Assembly: GCA_021372675.1 (NCBI GenBank)
Contig: JAJFTZ010000103.1
Span: forward strand, 1 to 36,017
DNA: 36,017 nucleotides
From: Eubacteriales bacterium
GTDB taxonomy: Bacteria > Bacillota > Clostridia > Christensenellales > CAG-138
Direction: 5' to 3'
A program made the translations under genes and the position numbers. The notes beneath the pieces were generated by a model that was given only the letters and a program-made list of their open reading frames with translations, made no database searches and was not told the origin of the DNA. Position 1 is the first letter of the stretch. Each line of letters starts with the position of its first letter. This document shows, in pieces, positions 6,548 through 14,977 of this stretch.

Positions 6548-8989
6548 TTATGCCTTCTTTTTTTCCTTGGCCATTAGCTTCTTAACGCCCGTGAGCAGCC
6601 TGCCGTTCGCGATGTCGATAAGTCCCTGCCCCTGTGTGGGTGTGAGCGCGCCCCCGCTCATGGCGGCGATGCTCCGTATGGGCATTTCCGCAAGCATGGC
6701 GCTGAACATGTTCATAAGCCCCTCGTCCACATCGTCGCCGAGCATGCCCTTGGCCATCTTTTTCACCTGCGCAAGCATGATCTTGCCGATGAGCGTTCGG
6801 TCCATATCCTTCAGGGTGCTGTTGATGTTGAAAGGCTCCCCTTTTTGGCGGTTCGCGACCGGCAGGGAGCGGCCGAGCAGCGCCGAAAACTCCGCGTTGG
6901 GGATGTTGAGAGGCGTGCCGGCGGGCCGCGCGTAGGCGCTTAAGGTTTCGTAGAGCGGGAGAAGCGCCCCCTCGAGCCCGTCGCCCTCCGCGTCGATATC
7001 CGCGTTCAGGCGGATGTCGCGGCTCGACGCGCCGATCTCCACCGCGTATGCGCCGCCCTCTACGGCAAAGCGCGCTCCCTCCGCGTTGTAATAGGAAAAG
7101 CTCCTGTCGTTGAGCTCTATGGTGACGGTCTTTGCTTCGCCCGGCTCGAGCATGAGCTTTTCGAAGCCCTTAAGCTCGCGCGGCGCGCGGAACAGCTTGG
7201 AGGCTTTCGCGCGCACGTAAAGCTCGGCGACCTCCGCGCCGCGCACGCTCCCGGTGTTTTTCACCGTAAAGCTCGCCTCGAGCGTGCCGCCCTTAAGAAA
7301 ACGCGTGCGGTTGAGGCGCAGGCCGGAATATTCAAAGGTGGTGTAGGAAAGCCCGTGGCCGAAGGGATACAGTACCTCCTTGCCCGCCGCGTCGTAATAG
7401 CGGTAGCCCACGTAGATGCTTTCGCGGTACTCCACGGTTTTCGTGCCGCCGGGGAAATTTAGATAGCTCGGCGTATCGCGTAAGGCGAGGGGGAAGGTTT
7501 CCGCAAGCTTGCCGCTCGGGTTTACGTCGCCTAAAAGCACGTCGGCAACGCCGCTTCCGCCCCCCTGCCCGCCGAGGTAGGCGAGGAGGATGGCTTTAAC
7601 CTGCTCCGCCCAAGGCATCGTGACGGGCGCGCCAAGCTGCAGCACCACCGCCGTGTTGGGGTTTACGGCGCACACTGCCTCTATGAGGCGGTCGTGGCTC
7701 GCGGGCATATCGAGCTTCGTGCGGTCGAAGCCCTCGCTTTCGTACGCGGGCGGCAGGCCGGCAAAGATGAGCACGGCGTCCTTGCCGCGCGCGGCGGCGC
7801 AGGCTTCTTCGATAAGCGCCTCATTCGCCTCGTCGGGCTTATTGCTATCGTAACCGTCGGCGTAGTCGAACGATACGCCGCCCGCCTGGAGCGCGTCGAA
7901 CGCGCAGTCGAGGCGCGTGGGGTTGATGTGGCTGCTGCCCTCGCCCTGATAGCGGGGTGTTTTGGCGAATTGCCCGATCACCGCGAGGCTACTGCCCGCC
8001 TTGAGCGGCAAAATGCCGCCGTCGTTTTTCAAAAGCACGCAGCTTTGCGCCGCCGCTTTGCGGGCGAGCGCGTGGTGCGCGTTTTCGTCGTAGGCGTAAC
8101 CCTCCTTTTTGTGCTCCTGCGCGTCGAGGATAAGGCGCACAATGCGCTCCACGGTCGCGTCGAGCGTTTCCATATCGAGCGCGCCGCTTTCCACAGCCTT
8201 TACGATCTCCTTGTCGTTGTAGCCGTTGGAGGAGGGCATTTCAAGGTCGCAGCCCGCGCGCACGCCCTGCACGCGGTCGTTGCACGCGCCCCAATCCGTT
8301 ACCACAAGGCCGTCGAAGCCCCATTCGCCGCGTAAAATATCGGTTAAAAAGCGCCTGCTGTCGGAAACGTATTCCCCGGCGATGCGGTTGTAGCTGCACA
8401 TCACCGTCCACGGCTGCGCCTTTTTGACCGCCGTTTCAAACGCGCTCAGATAAATTTCTCTTAAGGCGCGCTCGTCTACCACGCTGTCTACGGTCATCCG
8501 GCGGGATTCCTGGTTGTTGGCGGCATAGTGCTTGAGGGAGGTTCCTATACCCTTGCTCTGCACGCCGTTGATGAGCGACGCGGCGAGCTCGCCCGCGAGG
8601 AATGGGTCCTCGCTGAAATACTCGAAATTCCTGCCGCAAAGCGGGCTTCTTTTTATGTTGACGCCCGGGCCCAATAGAACGGCGACGTTTTCCTGTAAAC
8701 ATTCTTCGCCCATCGCCGCGCCGATCCGAAAGAGAAGGTCGCGATCAAAGCTGCACGCCGTCGCGCTGGCGGCAGGAAAGCAAACGGCGGGCAGGCTCTT
8801 GTTGAGGCCCAAATGATCGGCCTCCTCGGGCTGCTTTCTGAGCCCGTGCGGCCCGTCCGTCACCATGATGGAGTTTAGCCCCAGCCGGCCTACGGGTTTG
8901 AGCCTCCAAGTATCGAGCCCGGAGCAGAGCGACGCCTTTTCCTCGAGCGTCATCTGCGCGGTAAGCTCTCGGGCGAGCGATTTGTTCAT
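6548..8989 (-). CDS. glycoside hydrolase family 3 beta-glucosidase
   Basis: An 813-residue cytoplasmic (no signal peptide) GH3 enzyme that removes terminal beta-linked sugars, most often glucose. Domains: the barrel at about 12-300 with KHYAANNQE (153-161) and the nucleophile Asp232 in VVTDWGACND; the alpha/beta sandwich at about 320-530; a fibronectin-III-like domain at about 575-650 (VKNTGSVRGAEVAELYV); and a C-terminal extension of about 130 residues common in clostridial GH3 enzymes. The reading frame continues upstream to 9070, but I start at the ATG at 8989, which has GGAGGT upstream and begins MNKSLARELTAQMTLEEKASL as the family does. Divergent from the MFS/GH2 operon; together they form a beta-glycoside utilisation locus. 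Confidence 0.93.
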   Translation of the reverse strand: MNKSLARELTAQMTLEEKASLCSGLDTWRLKPVGRLGLNSIMVTDGPHGLRKQPEEADHLGLNKSLPAVCFPAASATACSFDRDLLFRIGAAMGEECLQENVAVLLGPGVNIKRSPLCGRNFEYFSEDPFLAGELAASLINGVQSKGIGTSLKHYAANNQESRRMTVDSVVDERALREIYLSAFETAVKKAQPWTVMCSYNRIAGEYVSDSRRFLTDILRGEWGFDGLVVTDWGACNDRVQGVRAGCDLEMPSSNGYNDKEIVKAVESGALDMETLDATVERIVRLILDAQEHKKEGYAYDENAHHALARKAAAQSCVLLKNDGGILPLKAGSSLAVIGQFAKTPRYQGEGSSHINPTRLDCAFDALQAGGVSFDYADGYDSNKPDEANEALIEEACAAARGKDAVLIFAGLPPAYESEGFDRTKLDMPASHDRLIEAVCAVNPNTAVVLQLGAPVTMPWAEQVKAILLAYLGGQGGGSGVADVLLGDVNPSGKLAETFPLALRDTPSYLNFPGGTKTVEYRESIYVGYRYYDAAGKEVLYPFGHGLSYTTFEYSGLRLNRTRFLKGGTLEASFTVKNTGSVRGAEVAELYVRAKASKLFRAPRELKGFEKLMLEPGEAKTVTIELNDRSFSYYNAEGARFAVEGGAYAVEIGASSRDIRLNADIDAEGDGLEGALLPLYETLSAYARPAGTPLNIPNAEFSALLGRSLPVANRQKGEPFNINSTLKDMDRTLIGKIMLAQVKKMAKGMLGDDVDEGLMNMFSAMLAEMPIRSIAAMSGGALTPTQGQGLIDIANGRLLTGVKKLMAKEKKKA

Positions 8990-9058
8990 AATTGCAAGCA
9001 CCTCCGAAAAAACTAGGATGGCGCCGCGGCGGCGCGGGGGAGGGGGCCGTTGCCCATT

Positions 9059-9086
9059 ATTATACAGCATAAATCCCGCCGAGCAA
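9059..9086 (-). promoter_or_regulatory. promoter of the GH3 gene
   Basis: On the minus strand TTGCTC (9081-9086), 16 bases, then a perfect TATAAT (9059-9064). It lies about 70 bases upstream of the chosen start at 8989, which supports that start. The leader between them is very GC-rich and contains the self-complementary GGCGCCGCGGCGGCGC near 9019-9036. Confidence 0.6.
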
Positions 9087-9114
9087 AGGCCAATGCGGCC
9101 GTATCCGCGCGCGA

Positions 9115-9143
9115 TTTACATTGTTTTTGGAATGTGATACATT
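9115..9143 (+). promoter_or_regulatory. promoter of the MFS-GH2 operon
   Basis: TTTACA (9115-9120), a 17-base spacer and TACATT (9138-9143) with a TG one base before it (extended -10). It lies 36 bases upstream of the GTG start at 9179 and faces away from the GH3 promoter. Confidence 0.6.
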
Positions 9144-9178
9144 AGCCTCAGGCGATTAATCTGCAAGGGGGCAACAAC

Positions 9179-10462
9179 GTGAAACCGGCACCGCTTGGGA
9201 AGAGAACTTGGCTTACGCTTTTGCTGTTCGGGTTTTTCGGGCAGGTGGCGTGGACCATCGAAAACATGTACTTCAACGTATTCGTTTACAATACCATCAC
9301 CACCGACCCCGTGGTGGTGGCGAACATGGTGGCCGCGAGCGCGCTCACGGCCACGCTCACCACACTTTTGATGGGCGGCTTGAGCGACCGGCTCGGGAAA
9401 CGCCGCGCGTTTATGGTATACGGCTATATTTTGTGGGGCGTTTCCACAATGGCGTTTGCGGCGCTTAGCGTAAGCAATATCGGCTCTCTCGTAGGCCCCG
9501 CGGCCGCTGTGCAGGTAACGGCGTCGGTCGTTGTGCTGATGGACTGCGTGATGACCTTTTTCGGCAGCACCGCCAACGACGCGGCGTTCAACGCCTGGGT
9601 TAACGATGCTACGACCGCGGATCAGCGCGGCAGGACGGAAAGTGTGCTCGCGGCGCTGCCGCTTCTTTCCACGCTTTTCGTGTTCGGCGCGCTCGACGGC
9701 TTCACGCAGGCGGGGCGGTGGGATACTTTCTTCCTCATCGTGGGCGGCCTTGTGACGCTTGGCGGCGCAGCGGGGTTTTTCTTCCTGCGCGATTCGCATG
9801 ACCTCGCGCCCAAAAAGGAGCCGTACTTTAAAAACCTCGTGTACGGCTTAAGGCCCGGCGTCGTCAAAAAGAACTTACGGCTCTACCTCGCGCTCTGCGG
9901 CGTGGGCATTTTGGGCGTGGGTACGCAAATATACATGCCGTATCTTTTGATTTACATACAGCACTACCAGAAAATCACGAATTACGTGCCCGTATTGGGC
10001 GCCGTGCTCGTAGGGAGCGCCGTCGTGAGCGTCGCGTTCGGGCGGCTTATCGATAAGCTCGGCAAGGTCAAATTCGCGCTTCGCGCCGTGGCCGTGGATA
10101 TGGCGGGGCTTGCGGCGATGTTTTTTGCAAAAGGCCCGCTCGCGCTCGCCGGCGCGGGCATCGCGATGATGGGCGGCGGCATGCTTTTGAGCGCGTGCAT
10201 GAGCGGCCTCGTGCGCGATTACACCCCGCCCGAGCGCTCCGGCCATTTTCAGGGGATCAGGATGCTCTTTTTGGTGCTCTTCCCCATGGCGGTAGGCCCC
10301 TATATCGGCGCGGCCATCATCAACGCCAACTCCATCTCGGCGGGGGGCGAGCAGGTGCCGGGCCCGCTCATGTTTTTGGCGGCCGCCGCCGTGCACCTCT
10401 TGGCGCTCGCGCCGCTTCTTCTGCTGCACCGTCAAGCGAAAACGGAGGAGGCGAAGGCATGA
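9179..10462 (+). CDS. major facilitator superfamily sugar transporter
   Basis: A 427-residue membrane protein with about twelve hydrophobic helices. The cytoplasmic loop after the second helix carries GGLSDRLGKRRAFMVYGYI, the MFS motif A pattern (G-x-x-x-D-R-x-G-x-R). The overall form resembles the glycoside/cation symporter-like MFS proteins next to clostridial glycosidase genes, so I infer import of a beta-linked di- or oligosaccharide or glycoside. It starts with GTG, preceded by AAGGGGG; no ATG is nearby. The stop overlaps the GH2 start by 4 bases (ATGA), so transporter and hydrolase are translationally coupled. Substrate is inferred from neighbours only. Confidence 0.87.
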   Translation: MKPAPLGKRTWLTLLLFGFFGQVAWTIENMYFNVFVYNTITTDPVVVANMVAASALTATLTTLLMGGLSDRLGKRRAFMVYGYILWGVSTMAFAALSVSNIGSLVGPAAAVQVTASVVVLMDCVMTFFGSTANDAAFNAWVNDATTADQRGRTESVLAALPLLSTLFVFGALDGFTQAGRWDTFFLIVGGLVTLGGAAGFFFLRDSHDLAPKKEPYFKNLVYGLRPGVVKKNLRLYLALCGVGILGVGTQIYMPYLLIYIQHYQKITNYVPVLGAVLVGSAVVSVAFGRLIDKLGKVKFALRAVAVDMAGLAAMFFAKGPLALAGAGIAMMGGGMLLSACMSGLVRDYTPPERSGHFQGIRMLFLVLFPMAVGPYIGAAIINANSISAGGEQVPGPLMFLAAAAVHLLALAPLLLLHRQAKTEEAKA

Positions 10463-12219
10463 TAAAAAAGGAAAACACGCTCCTTTACACGCGATGGGGA
10501 AAGGCGCTCGGCAAAAGCGAAACGCCGCACGCGGAATACCCGCGCCCGCAGTTCATACGCGCGCAATGGCTCTGCCTCAACGGCCCGTGGGAATACGCCA
10601 TACGGCGGGACGATACCGCGCCCGAGGTTTACGACGGCGATATCCTCGTGCCGTTTTCGCCCGAGAGCCTTCTTTCCGGCGTGCGGCGCGCGCTCAAGCC
10701 GGGCGATACGCTTTTTTATAAAAGGAGCTTTACCTATCCCGCGCAAGGGGAAAACATGCGCACGCTCCTGCATTTCGGCGCGGTGGATCAAGTTTGCGAG
10801 GTGTTCCTCAACGGCGCGGCGCTCGGCTCCCACGAAGGCGGCTACTGGCCGTTTTCGTTCGACGTAACGGACGCGCTCCGCGGCGGCGAAAACGTTTTGA
10901 CCCTGCGCGTGCGTGACGATTCGGATTTGGGCACCGAAGCCTACGGCAAGCAGCGCATAAAGCGCGGCGGCATATGGTACACGCCGCAAAGCGGCATTTG
11001 GCAAACGGTGTGGCTCGAGACCGTGCCCGAGCTTCATATTACGGCGCTTTCCATCGCCCCGCTTTACGACGAGGCGGCGGTTGAACTGACGCTTTCGTTT
11101 GCGTCCGACATACCCGCCGTAACGCGCGTCGCCGTGCTGGACGGCGACGCGGAGGCCGCGCGGGCCGAATTCACGGGGACGAGCGTGCGCATTCCCTTGC
11201 CCGATTTCAAATCGTGGAGCCCCGAAAGCCCGTTTTTGTATACGCTTTCTATCGAGGCGGGGGAAGATCGCGTACAAAGCTATTTCGGCATGCGCAAGTT
11301 TTCCGCCGTGCGGGATGAATTTGGCCGCGCGCGCTTCGCGCTCAACGGTAAGCCGCTTTTTATGAGCGGGCTTCTCGACCAAGGCTATTGGAGCGACGGC
11401 ATGTATACCGCGCCCTCCGACGCGGCCATGGCATGGGAAATAGCGACTCTCAAGGGCCTCGGTTTCAATATGCTCAGAAAGCACATCAAGGTAGAGCCGC
11501 TTCGCTTCTACTATCATTGCGACCGGCTCGGCATGCTCGTTTGGCAGGATTTCGTGAGCGGCGGCGGGCCGTACGACCCCTTTGTCATCTACGCGCTGCC
11601 CCGCGTGGGCGCGCGGCTCGACGATAGCAATTACGCGCGGTTCGGCAGGGAAAACGAAAAAAGCCGCGCCGCCTTCGAGCGCGACGCGAGACGCACCGTG
11701 GAGCTTTTGAAAAACGCGGTCTCGCTCGCCGTATGGGTGCCGTTCAACGAGGGATGGGGGCAGTTCGACGCGAAGCGCGTCGCGGAAGCGGTCAAGGCCA
11801 TGGACCCTTCCCGCCTCGTGGATCACGCAAGCGGCTATTACGACCAAAATGCGGGCGACCTTGCAGGGCCGCACGTGTACTTTAAGCCCTTCCGCCCTAA
11901 AAAAGACCCGCTCGGGCGCATACAGGTGTTGAGCGAGTTCGGCGGTTACAGCCTGTTTACGCAGGGCCACACGTTTTCTGATAAGCGCTTCGGCTATAAG
12001 CTTTATAAATCGGCGCGCGCGCTGAGCGCAGCTTACGAAAGGCTTTATAGAAGTGAGATTCTGCCGGCCGTGAAAGAGGGGCTTTGCGCCGCCGTCTACA
12101 CGCAGGTGAGCGACGTGGAGGATGAATTGAACGGCGTTTTCACCTACGACCGCGCGGTGATGAAGCTCGATATGGAAACGGTGCGGCGGGTGAACAAAGA
12201 GTTAACCGACAGCCTGTAA
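10459..12219 (+). CDS. glycoside hydrolase family 2 protein
   Basis: A 586-residue cytoplasmic GH2 enzyme (beta-galactosidase, -glucuronidase or -mannosidase group). Order: sugar-binding jelly-roll domain (about 28-190, with LNGPWEYAIR and GGIWYTPQSGIWQTVWLE), immunoglobulin-like domain (about 193-285), TIM barrel (about 290-586). The acid/base is Glu431 in PFNEGWGQFD and the likely nucleophile is Glu493 in VLSEFGGYS. The frame extends far upstream inside the MFS gene, but the ATG at 10459 has GGAGGAGG in front and starts where the family begins. At 586 residues it is of the short type, without the extra C-terminal domains of LacZ. Substrate cannot be fixed from sequence; the neighbours suggest beta-glycosides. 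Confidence 0.9.
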   Translation: MIKKENTLLYTRWGKALGKSETPHAEYPRPQFIRAQWLCLNGPWEYAIRRDDTAPEVYDGDILVPFSPESLLSGVRRALKPGDTLFYKRSFTYPAQGENMRTLLHFGAVDQVCEVFLNGAALGSHEGGYWPFSFDVTDALRGGENVLTLRVRDDSDLGTEAYGKQRIKRGGIWYTPQSGIWQTVWLETVPELHITALSIAPLYDEAAVELTLSFASDIPAVTRVAVLDGDAEAARAEFTGTSVRIPLPDFKSWSPESPFLYTLSIEAGEDRVQSYFGMRKFSAVRDEFGRARFALNGKPLFMSGLLDQGYWSDGMYTAPSDAAMAWEIATLKGLGFNMLRKHIKVEPLRFYYHCDRLGMLVWQDFVSGGGPYDPFVIYALPRVGARLDDSNYARFGRENEKSRAAFERDARRTVELLKNAVSLAVWVPFNEGWGQFDAKRVAEAVKAMDPSRLVDHASGYYDQNAGDLAGPHVYFKPFRPKKDPLGRIQVLSEFGGYSLFTQGHTFSDKRFGYKLYKSARALSAAYERLYRSEILPAVKEGLCAAVYTQVSDVEDELNGVFTYDRAVMKLDMETVRRVNKELTDSL

Positions 12220-12237
12220 TGACGGCACATAAATAGC

Positions 12238-12274
12238 AAGAGGCACGGGGCGTTTCGCCCCGTGCCTTAAGTTT
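12238..12274. terminator. terminator hairpin between convergent operons
   Basis: A perfect 12-bp stem AGGCACGGGGCG/CGCCCCGTGCCT (12241-12252 with 12256-12267, loop TTT), followed on the plus strand by TAAGTTTT. The T run is short, so termination may be partial. It lies between the GH2 gene and the kinase gene. Confidence 0.75.
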
Positions 12275-13272
12275 TATGCGTATTTTCGCATCAACTCGTG
12301 TATCCGCTCCCGTTGCGCCTCGCCGCCTCGCCCGGCAAGCTCAAGCGCCCAAAGGAGCGCGCCCGCCACCGGCTGCGTGCGTATGATGCGAGGGGCATAG
12401 CTTCGTTCCGTATCTTTTTTTAGCTCGCTTCGTATGGTTTCAAGCACAAGCTCGCTCTGCGCGCGTTTAAAATGCGAGCCGATGAGCGCCACCTCCACAT
12501 CGGCGGGAAGCTCCAGCTCGCGCGCCGCGATGCGGATGGAAAGCGCGTAGTCGCGTCCGCTTTCCTCTAAAATGGCGCGGGCCGCGGCGTCCTTTTCGTT
12601 TGCCGCCTCGTAAAGGAGCGTGCAAAGCGCAAGGGAAAGCGCGTCCTCGTTCTCCATGGCCTTGAGCATGAGCGACTGCACGTACAGCTCGCGCGGCGGC
12701 ATGCCCAGGTAAGTTTGAAGCTTCCCGGTGAGCGCGGTGCGCGCTCCGTCCTTATAAAGCTCGGCGTACACGGCGGAGATCATCTGCGGCAGGTAAAAGG
12801 CCGTGCCTCCCTTGTCGCCCGTCCAATCTCCGTTGCCGCCGATCTGAATGCTGCGGCCGCTTTCGCTCATGCCCACCACGGAAAAGCCGCTGCCGTTCAC
12901 CGCGCCGATGCCGAAGCCTGTTGAACACTCGGCCTTGATGCCTAAAAACGCGTCGTTCGCGAGCGCGAAGTTTTGAAAGCCCATGCCGCGGATAATTCCG
13001 GAGATGATCTCGTGCTGGATAGGCGCATCCATGCCGCCCAAGCCGAAAGCCGCGGCGGCGACATCCGCGGGGGAAACGCCGTTTCGCGCGAGCAGCGGCA
13101 GAAGCATTTCGTTTAACGCCTTGGCAAGCCCCTCGAAGCCGCCCGGGAGGCTTTCGTGGTTGCCGGGCCCCGCCTCGAGAAAGTCGAGCGCGCCGCTCTC
13201 CAAGCAAAAGAGTGCGCAATGGGTTTTGGTGCCGCCGCCGTCTACGCCGAGGAACAGGCTTTGCTTCTTCAT
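12274..13272 (-). CDS. BadF/BadG/BcrA/BcrD-type sugar kinase (N-acetylglucosamine kinase-like)
   Basis: A 332-residue ASKHA-fold kinase. The phosphate-1 loop FLGVDGGGTKTHCALF is at residues 7-22, the second half begins near ALANDAFLGIKAE, and phosphate-2/adenosine-type glycine runs follow (GIGAVNGSG, GGNGDWTGDKGG). This is the pattern of BadF-type ATPases, many of which phosphorylate N-acetylglucosamine or glucose. Its ATG overlaps the GH4 stop by 4 bases, so the kinase is translated together with a 6-phospho-glycosidase. I infer that it phosphorylates an imported sugar or glycoside so that GH4 can act without a PTS. It ends close to the terminator at 12238. Confidence 0.85.
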   Translation of the reverse strand: MKKQSLFLGVDGGGTKTHCALFCLESGALDFLEAGPGNHESLPGGFEGLAKALNEMLLPLLARNGVSPADVAAAAFGLGGMDAPIQHEIISGIIRGMGFQNFALANDAFLGIKAECSTGFGIGAVNGSGFSVVGMSESGRSIQIGGNGDWTGDKGGTAFYLPQMISAVYAELYKDGARTALTGKLQTYLGMPPRELYVQSLMLKAMENEDALSLALCTLLYEAANEKDAAARAILEESGRDYALSIRIAARELELPADVEVALIGSHFKRAQSELVLETIRSELKKDTERSYAPRIIRTQPVAGALLWALELAGRGGEAQRERIHELMRKYA

Positions 13273-14576
13273 CGCTTTTCCTCCCGAAGGAAATACCCTT
13301 CGAACTGCGGCAGAAACGCGCGGTTGCTCAAAAGCATTTCATCGAGCGCGCCTTTTGCCTTGTGGTAATCGCCCACGAGGGGGTTGAGCATGAGCGCGCT
13401 GAGCGCCGTTTCGTAGCTTCCCGTAAGAGCGGCCTCCACGGTGAGGCGCTCGTAGCTTTTGAGTGTCTGCATCATGGAAACGACGTGCGGCGTGGGGGGC
13501 GTCCTCGCGCTTAGCGGCTCCGCGCCGTTTTTCCCTACGAGGCAGCGCGTTTCCACAACGTCGGAGGGCCTTAAAAAGCCTGTCGTGCCTCCGCTTTTTA
13601 CGTTCACCACGTGCACCGCGCGCCTGTCGTTTTCAAGGGCGTCCACCAGCGACACCGCCGCGTAGGAATAGTACGCGCCGCCGCGCTTTTCAAGCTCCTC
13701 GGGCTTTTCCTCGAGCGCGGGGCTTTGATACCGGTTAAGAAGCTCCTGTTCGAGCAGGCTTACCTCCTCACCGCGCGTGCGCTCGGCGCTGAGGCATTTA
13801 TGAAGCATCCTTTCGGGATAGTAATAATAGTTGAAATAGCTGCACGGCACGCCGCCCGCGAGCCTCAAAAGCTCCGGCTCGAAACCCATGTCCGGCACGT
13901 TTTTCATGCCGCCGAAGGTTAAGCCGCCCTCGAGCATATCCGGTAGAACGTTCTTGCCGCCAAGGAACACGCCCGTCATCCATACGAGGTGGTTGAGGCC
14001 TATGAAGTCGCAGTCCGCGGCTTCGTTTTCAAAAAGCCGCTGTGCCTCCTTCGCCATGGTGATGGGTATGTTGCAAAGCCCGAGGGACTTGACGTTCGTA
14101 TGGTTTTGCAGCGCCTCCGCCACGATGCCCGAAGGATTGGAAAAGTTGACGAGCCACGCCTCGGGCGCAAAGCGCTCCATGGCCGAGGCGACCTTCATCA
14201 TTTCGGGTATGGTGCGAAGCGCGTTCATAAAGCCGCCCGCGCCCACCGTTTCCTGCCCGATGAGGCCGTACTTCAAGGGAATTTTTTCATCGCGGATGCG
14301 CGCGCTCAGGCCGCCTACGCGTATCTGCGCAAGCACATAATCCGCGCCGTTTACCGCTTCTTCGAGGTTGTCCGTTTCGAGCACGGATACGTCGAGCCCC
14401 GCGTGCTTGAGCATCCGCCGCGCGAACGCGGCCAGGCTCGCGTTTTTTTTCGCGTCGATATCCATGAAACGGAAGGATTTCAACGGTAGGCTTTTGCCGT
14501 GGAGGATGAAGCCCTCCACGAGCTCGGGCGTATACGTGCTGCCCGAACCTATGACGGCGACGTTGAGGCTTTTCAT
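13269..14576 (-). CDS. glycoside hydrolase family 4, 6-phospho-glycosidase
   Basis: A 435-residue GH4 enzyme, which cleaves 6-phospho-glycosides by an NAD+- and Mn2+-dependent oxidation-elimination mechanism. The Rossmann motif VIGSGSTYTPELVEGF is at 8-23. The metal ligands fit Cys168 in GLCNIP and His196 in GLNHLVW; the NFSNPSG loop is at 144-150 and VGAGGFMNALRTIP at 111-124. The GSGSTYTPEL form points to the 6-phospho-beta-glucosidase branch rather than melibiase or maltose-phosphate enzymes. Full length. GGAG precedes the ATG and a strong promoter lies 90 bases upstream. It is followed, with a 4-base overlap, by the kinase gene. Confidence 0.92.
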   Translation of the reverse strand: MKSLNVAVIGSGSTYTPELVEGFILHGKSLPLKSFRFMDIDAKKNASLAAFARRMLKHAGLDVSVLETDNLEEAVNGADYVLAQIRVGGLSARIRDEKIPLKYGLIGQETVGAGGFMNALRTIPEMMKVASAMERFAPEAWLVNFSNPSGIVAEALQNHTNVKSLGLCNIPITMAKEAQRLFENEAADCDFIGLNHLVWMTGVFLGGKNVLPDMLEGGLTFGGMKNVPDMGFEPELLRLAGGVPCSYFNYYYYPERMLHKCLSAERTRGEEVSLLEQELLNRYQSPALEEKPEELEKRGGAYYSYAAVSLVDALENDRRAVHVVNVKSGGTTGFLRPSDVVETRCLVGKNGAEPLSARTPPTPHVVSMMQTLKSYERLTVEAALTGSYETALSALMLNPLVGDYHKAKGALDEMLLSNRAFLPQFEGYFLREEKR

Positions 14577-14665
14577 GCGCTTCTCCTTTATGGCGGAAGA
14601 TAGGGGGAGCGGCGTTTTGTACGGTATTACGGTTTTTTGAAAGAAAAAGGGAAGAAGTTACTTCG

Positions 14666-14694
14666 AATATAGCAGTCGCGCGTTTTGCTGTCAA
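14666..14694 (-). promoter_or_regulatory. promoter of the GH4-kinase operon
   Basis: On the minus strand, perfect TTGACA (14689-14694), exactly 17 bases, then TATATT (14666-14671). It lies about 90 bases upstream of the GH4 start. No clear operator palindrome was noticed next to it. Confidence 0.8.
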
Positions 14695-14743
14695 GAAGCG
14701 CGGGGGGGCCTGCGCGCTTTTGAGACCGCGCGAAAAATCCGGC

Positions 14744-14772
14744 TTGCAAAATCGCATACCATGTTGTACAAT
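14744..14772 (+). promoter_or_regulatory. promoter of the tRNA-Val gene
   Basis: TTGCAA (14744-14749), 17 bases, TACAAT (14767-14772). Predicted transcription begins near 14779, leaving a leader of about 74 bases before the tRNA, longer than usual for a single tRNA gene. Confidence 0.7.
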
Positions 14773-14852
14773 AAAACACGCGTCCGGTTCGGTGGCCACA
14801 AATAACCGGCGTAAAAAAGACCCGCCGCGCCGTTGATAGCGCCGGGCAACAT

Positions 14853-14929
14853 GGGGATGTAGCCCAGCCGGTTAGAGCGCTTCGCTCACATCGAAGAGGT
14901 CGTAGGTTCGAGCCCTATCATCCCCACCA
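14853..14929 (+). tRNA. tRNA-Val (anticodon CAC)
   Basis: A 77-base cloverleaf including an encoded CCA. The acceptor stem GGGGATG pairs with CATCCCC, the D loop contains AGCCGGTTAGA, the anticodon stem is CTTCG/CGAAG around the loop CTCACAT (anticodon CAC, reads GTG), and the T arm is GTAGG-TTCGAGC-CCTAT (one G-T pair). One D-stem position (C12 with A23) is unpaired. The anticodon assignment comes from counting the 7-base loop, where CAC follows the invariant T33. It is a single gene with its own promoter and terminator, at the left edge of the lower-GC island. Confidence 0.93.
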
Positions 14930-14930
14930 A

Positions 14931-14967
14931 ATAAAAAGCCGCTCCCTAAAAGGGGCGGCTTTTTATT
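14931..14967 (+). terminator. terminator of the tRNA-Val gene
   Basis: The stem AAAAAGCCGCTCC with GGGGCGGCTTTTT (14933-14945 with 14952-14964, one G-T pair, loop CTAAAA) is followed by ATTT. It is directly adjacent to the tRNA CCA end. Confidence 0.9.
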
Positions 14968-14977
14968 TGGTCTTAGG

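Noticed and set aside
10195..10458. N-terminal extension of the GH2 protein inside the MFS gene
   Set aside because: The extra residues have no family similarity; the ATG at 10459 has a strong ribosome site and the usual 4-base overlap.
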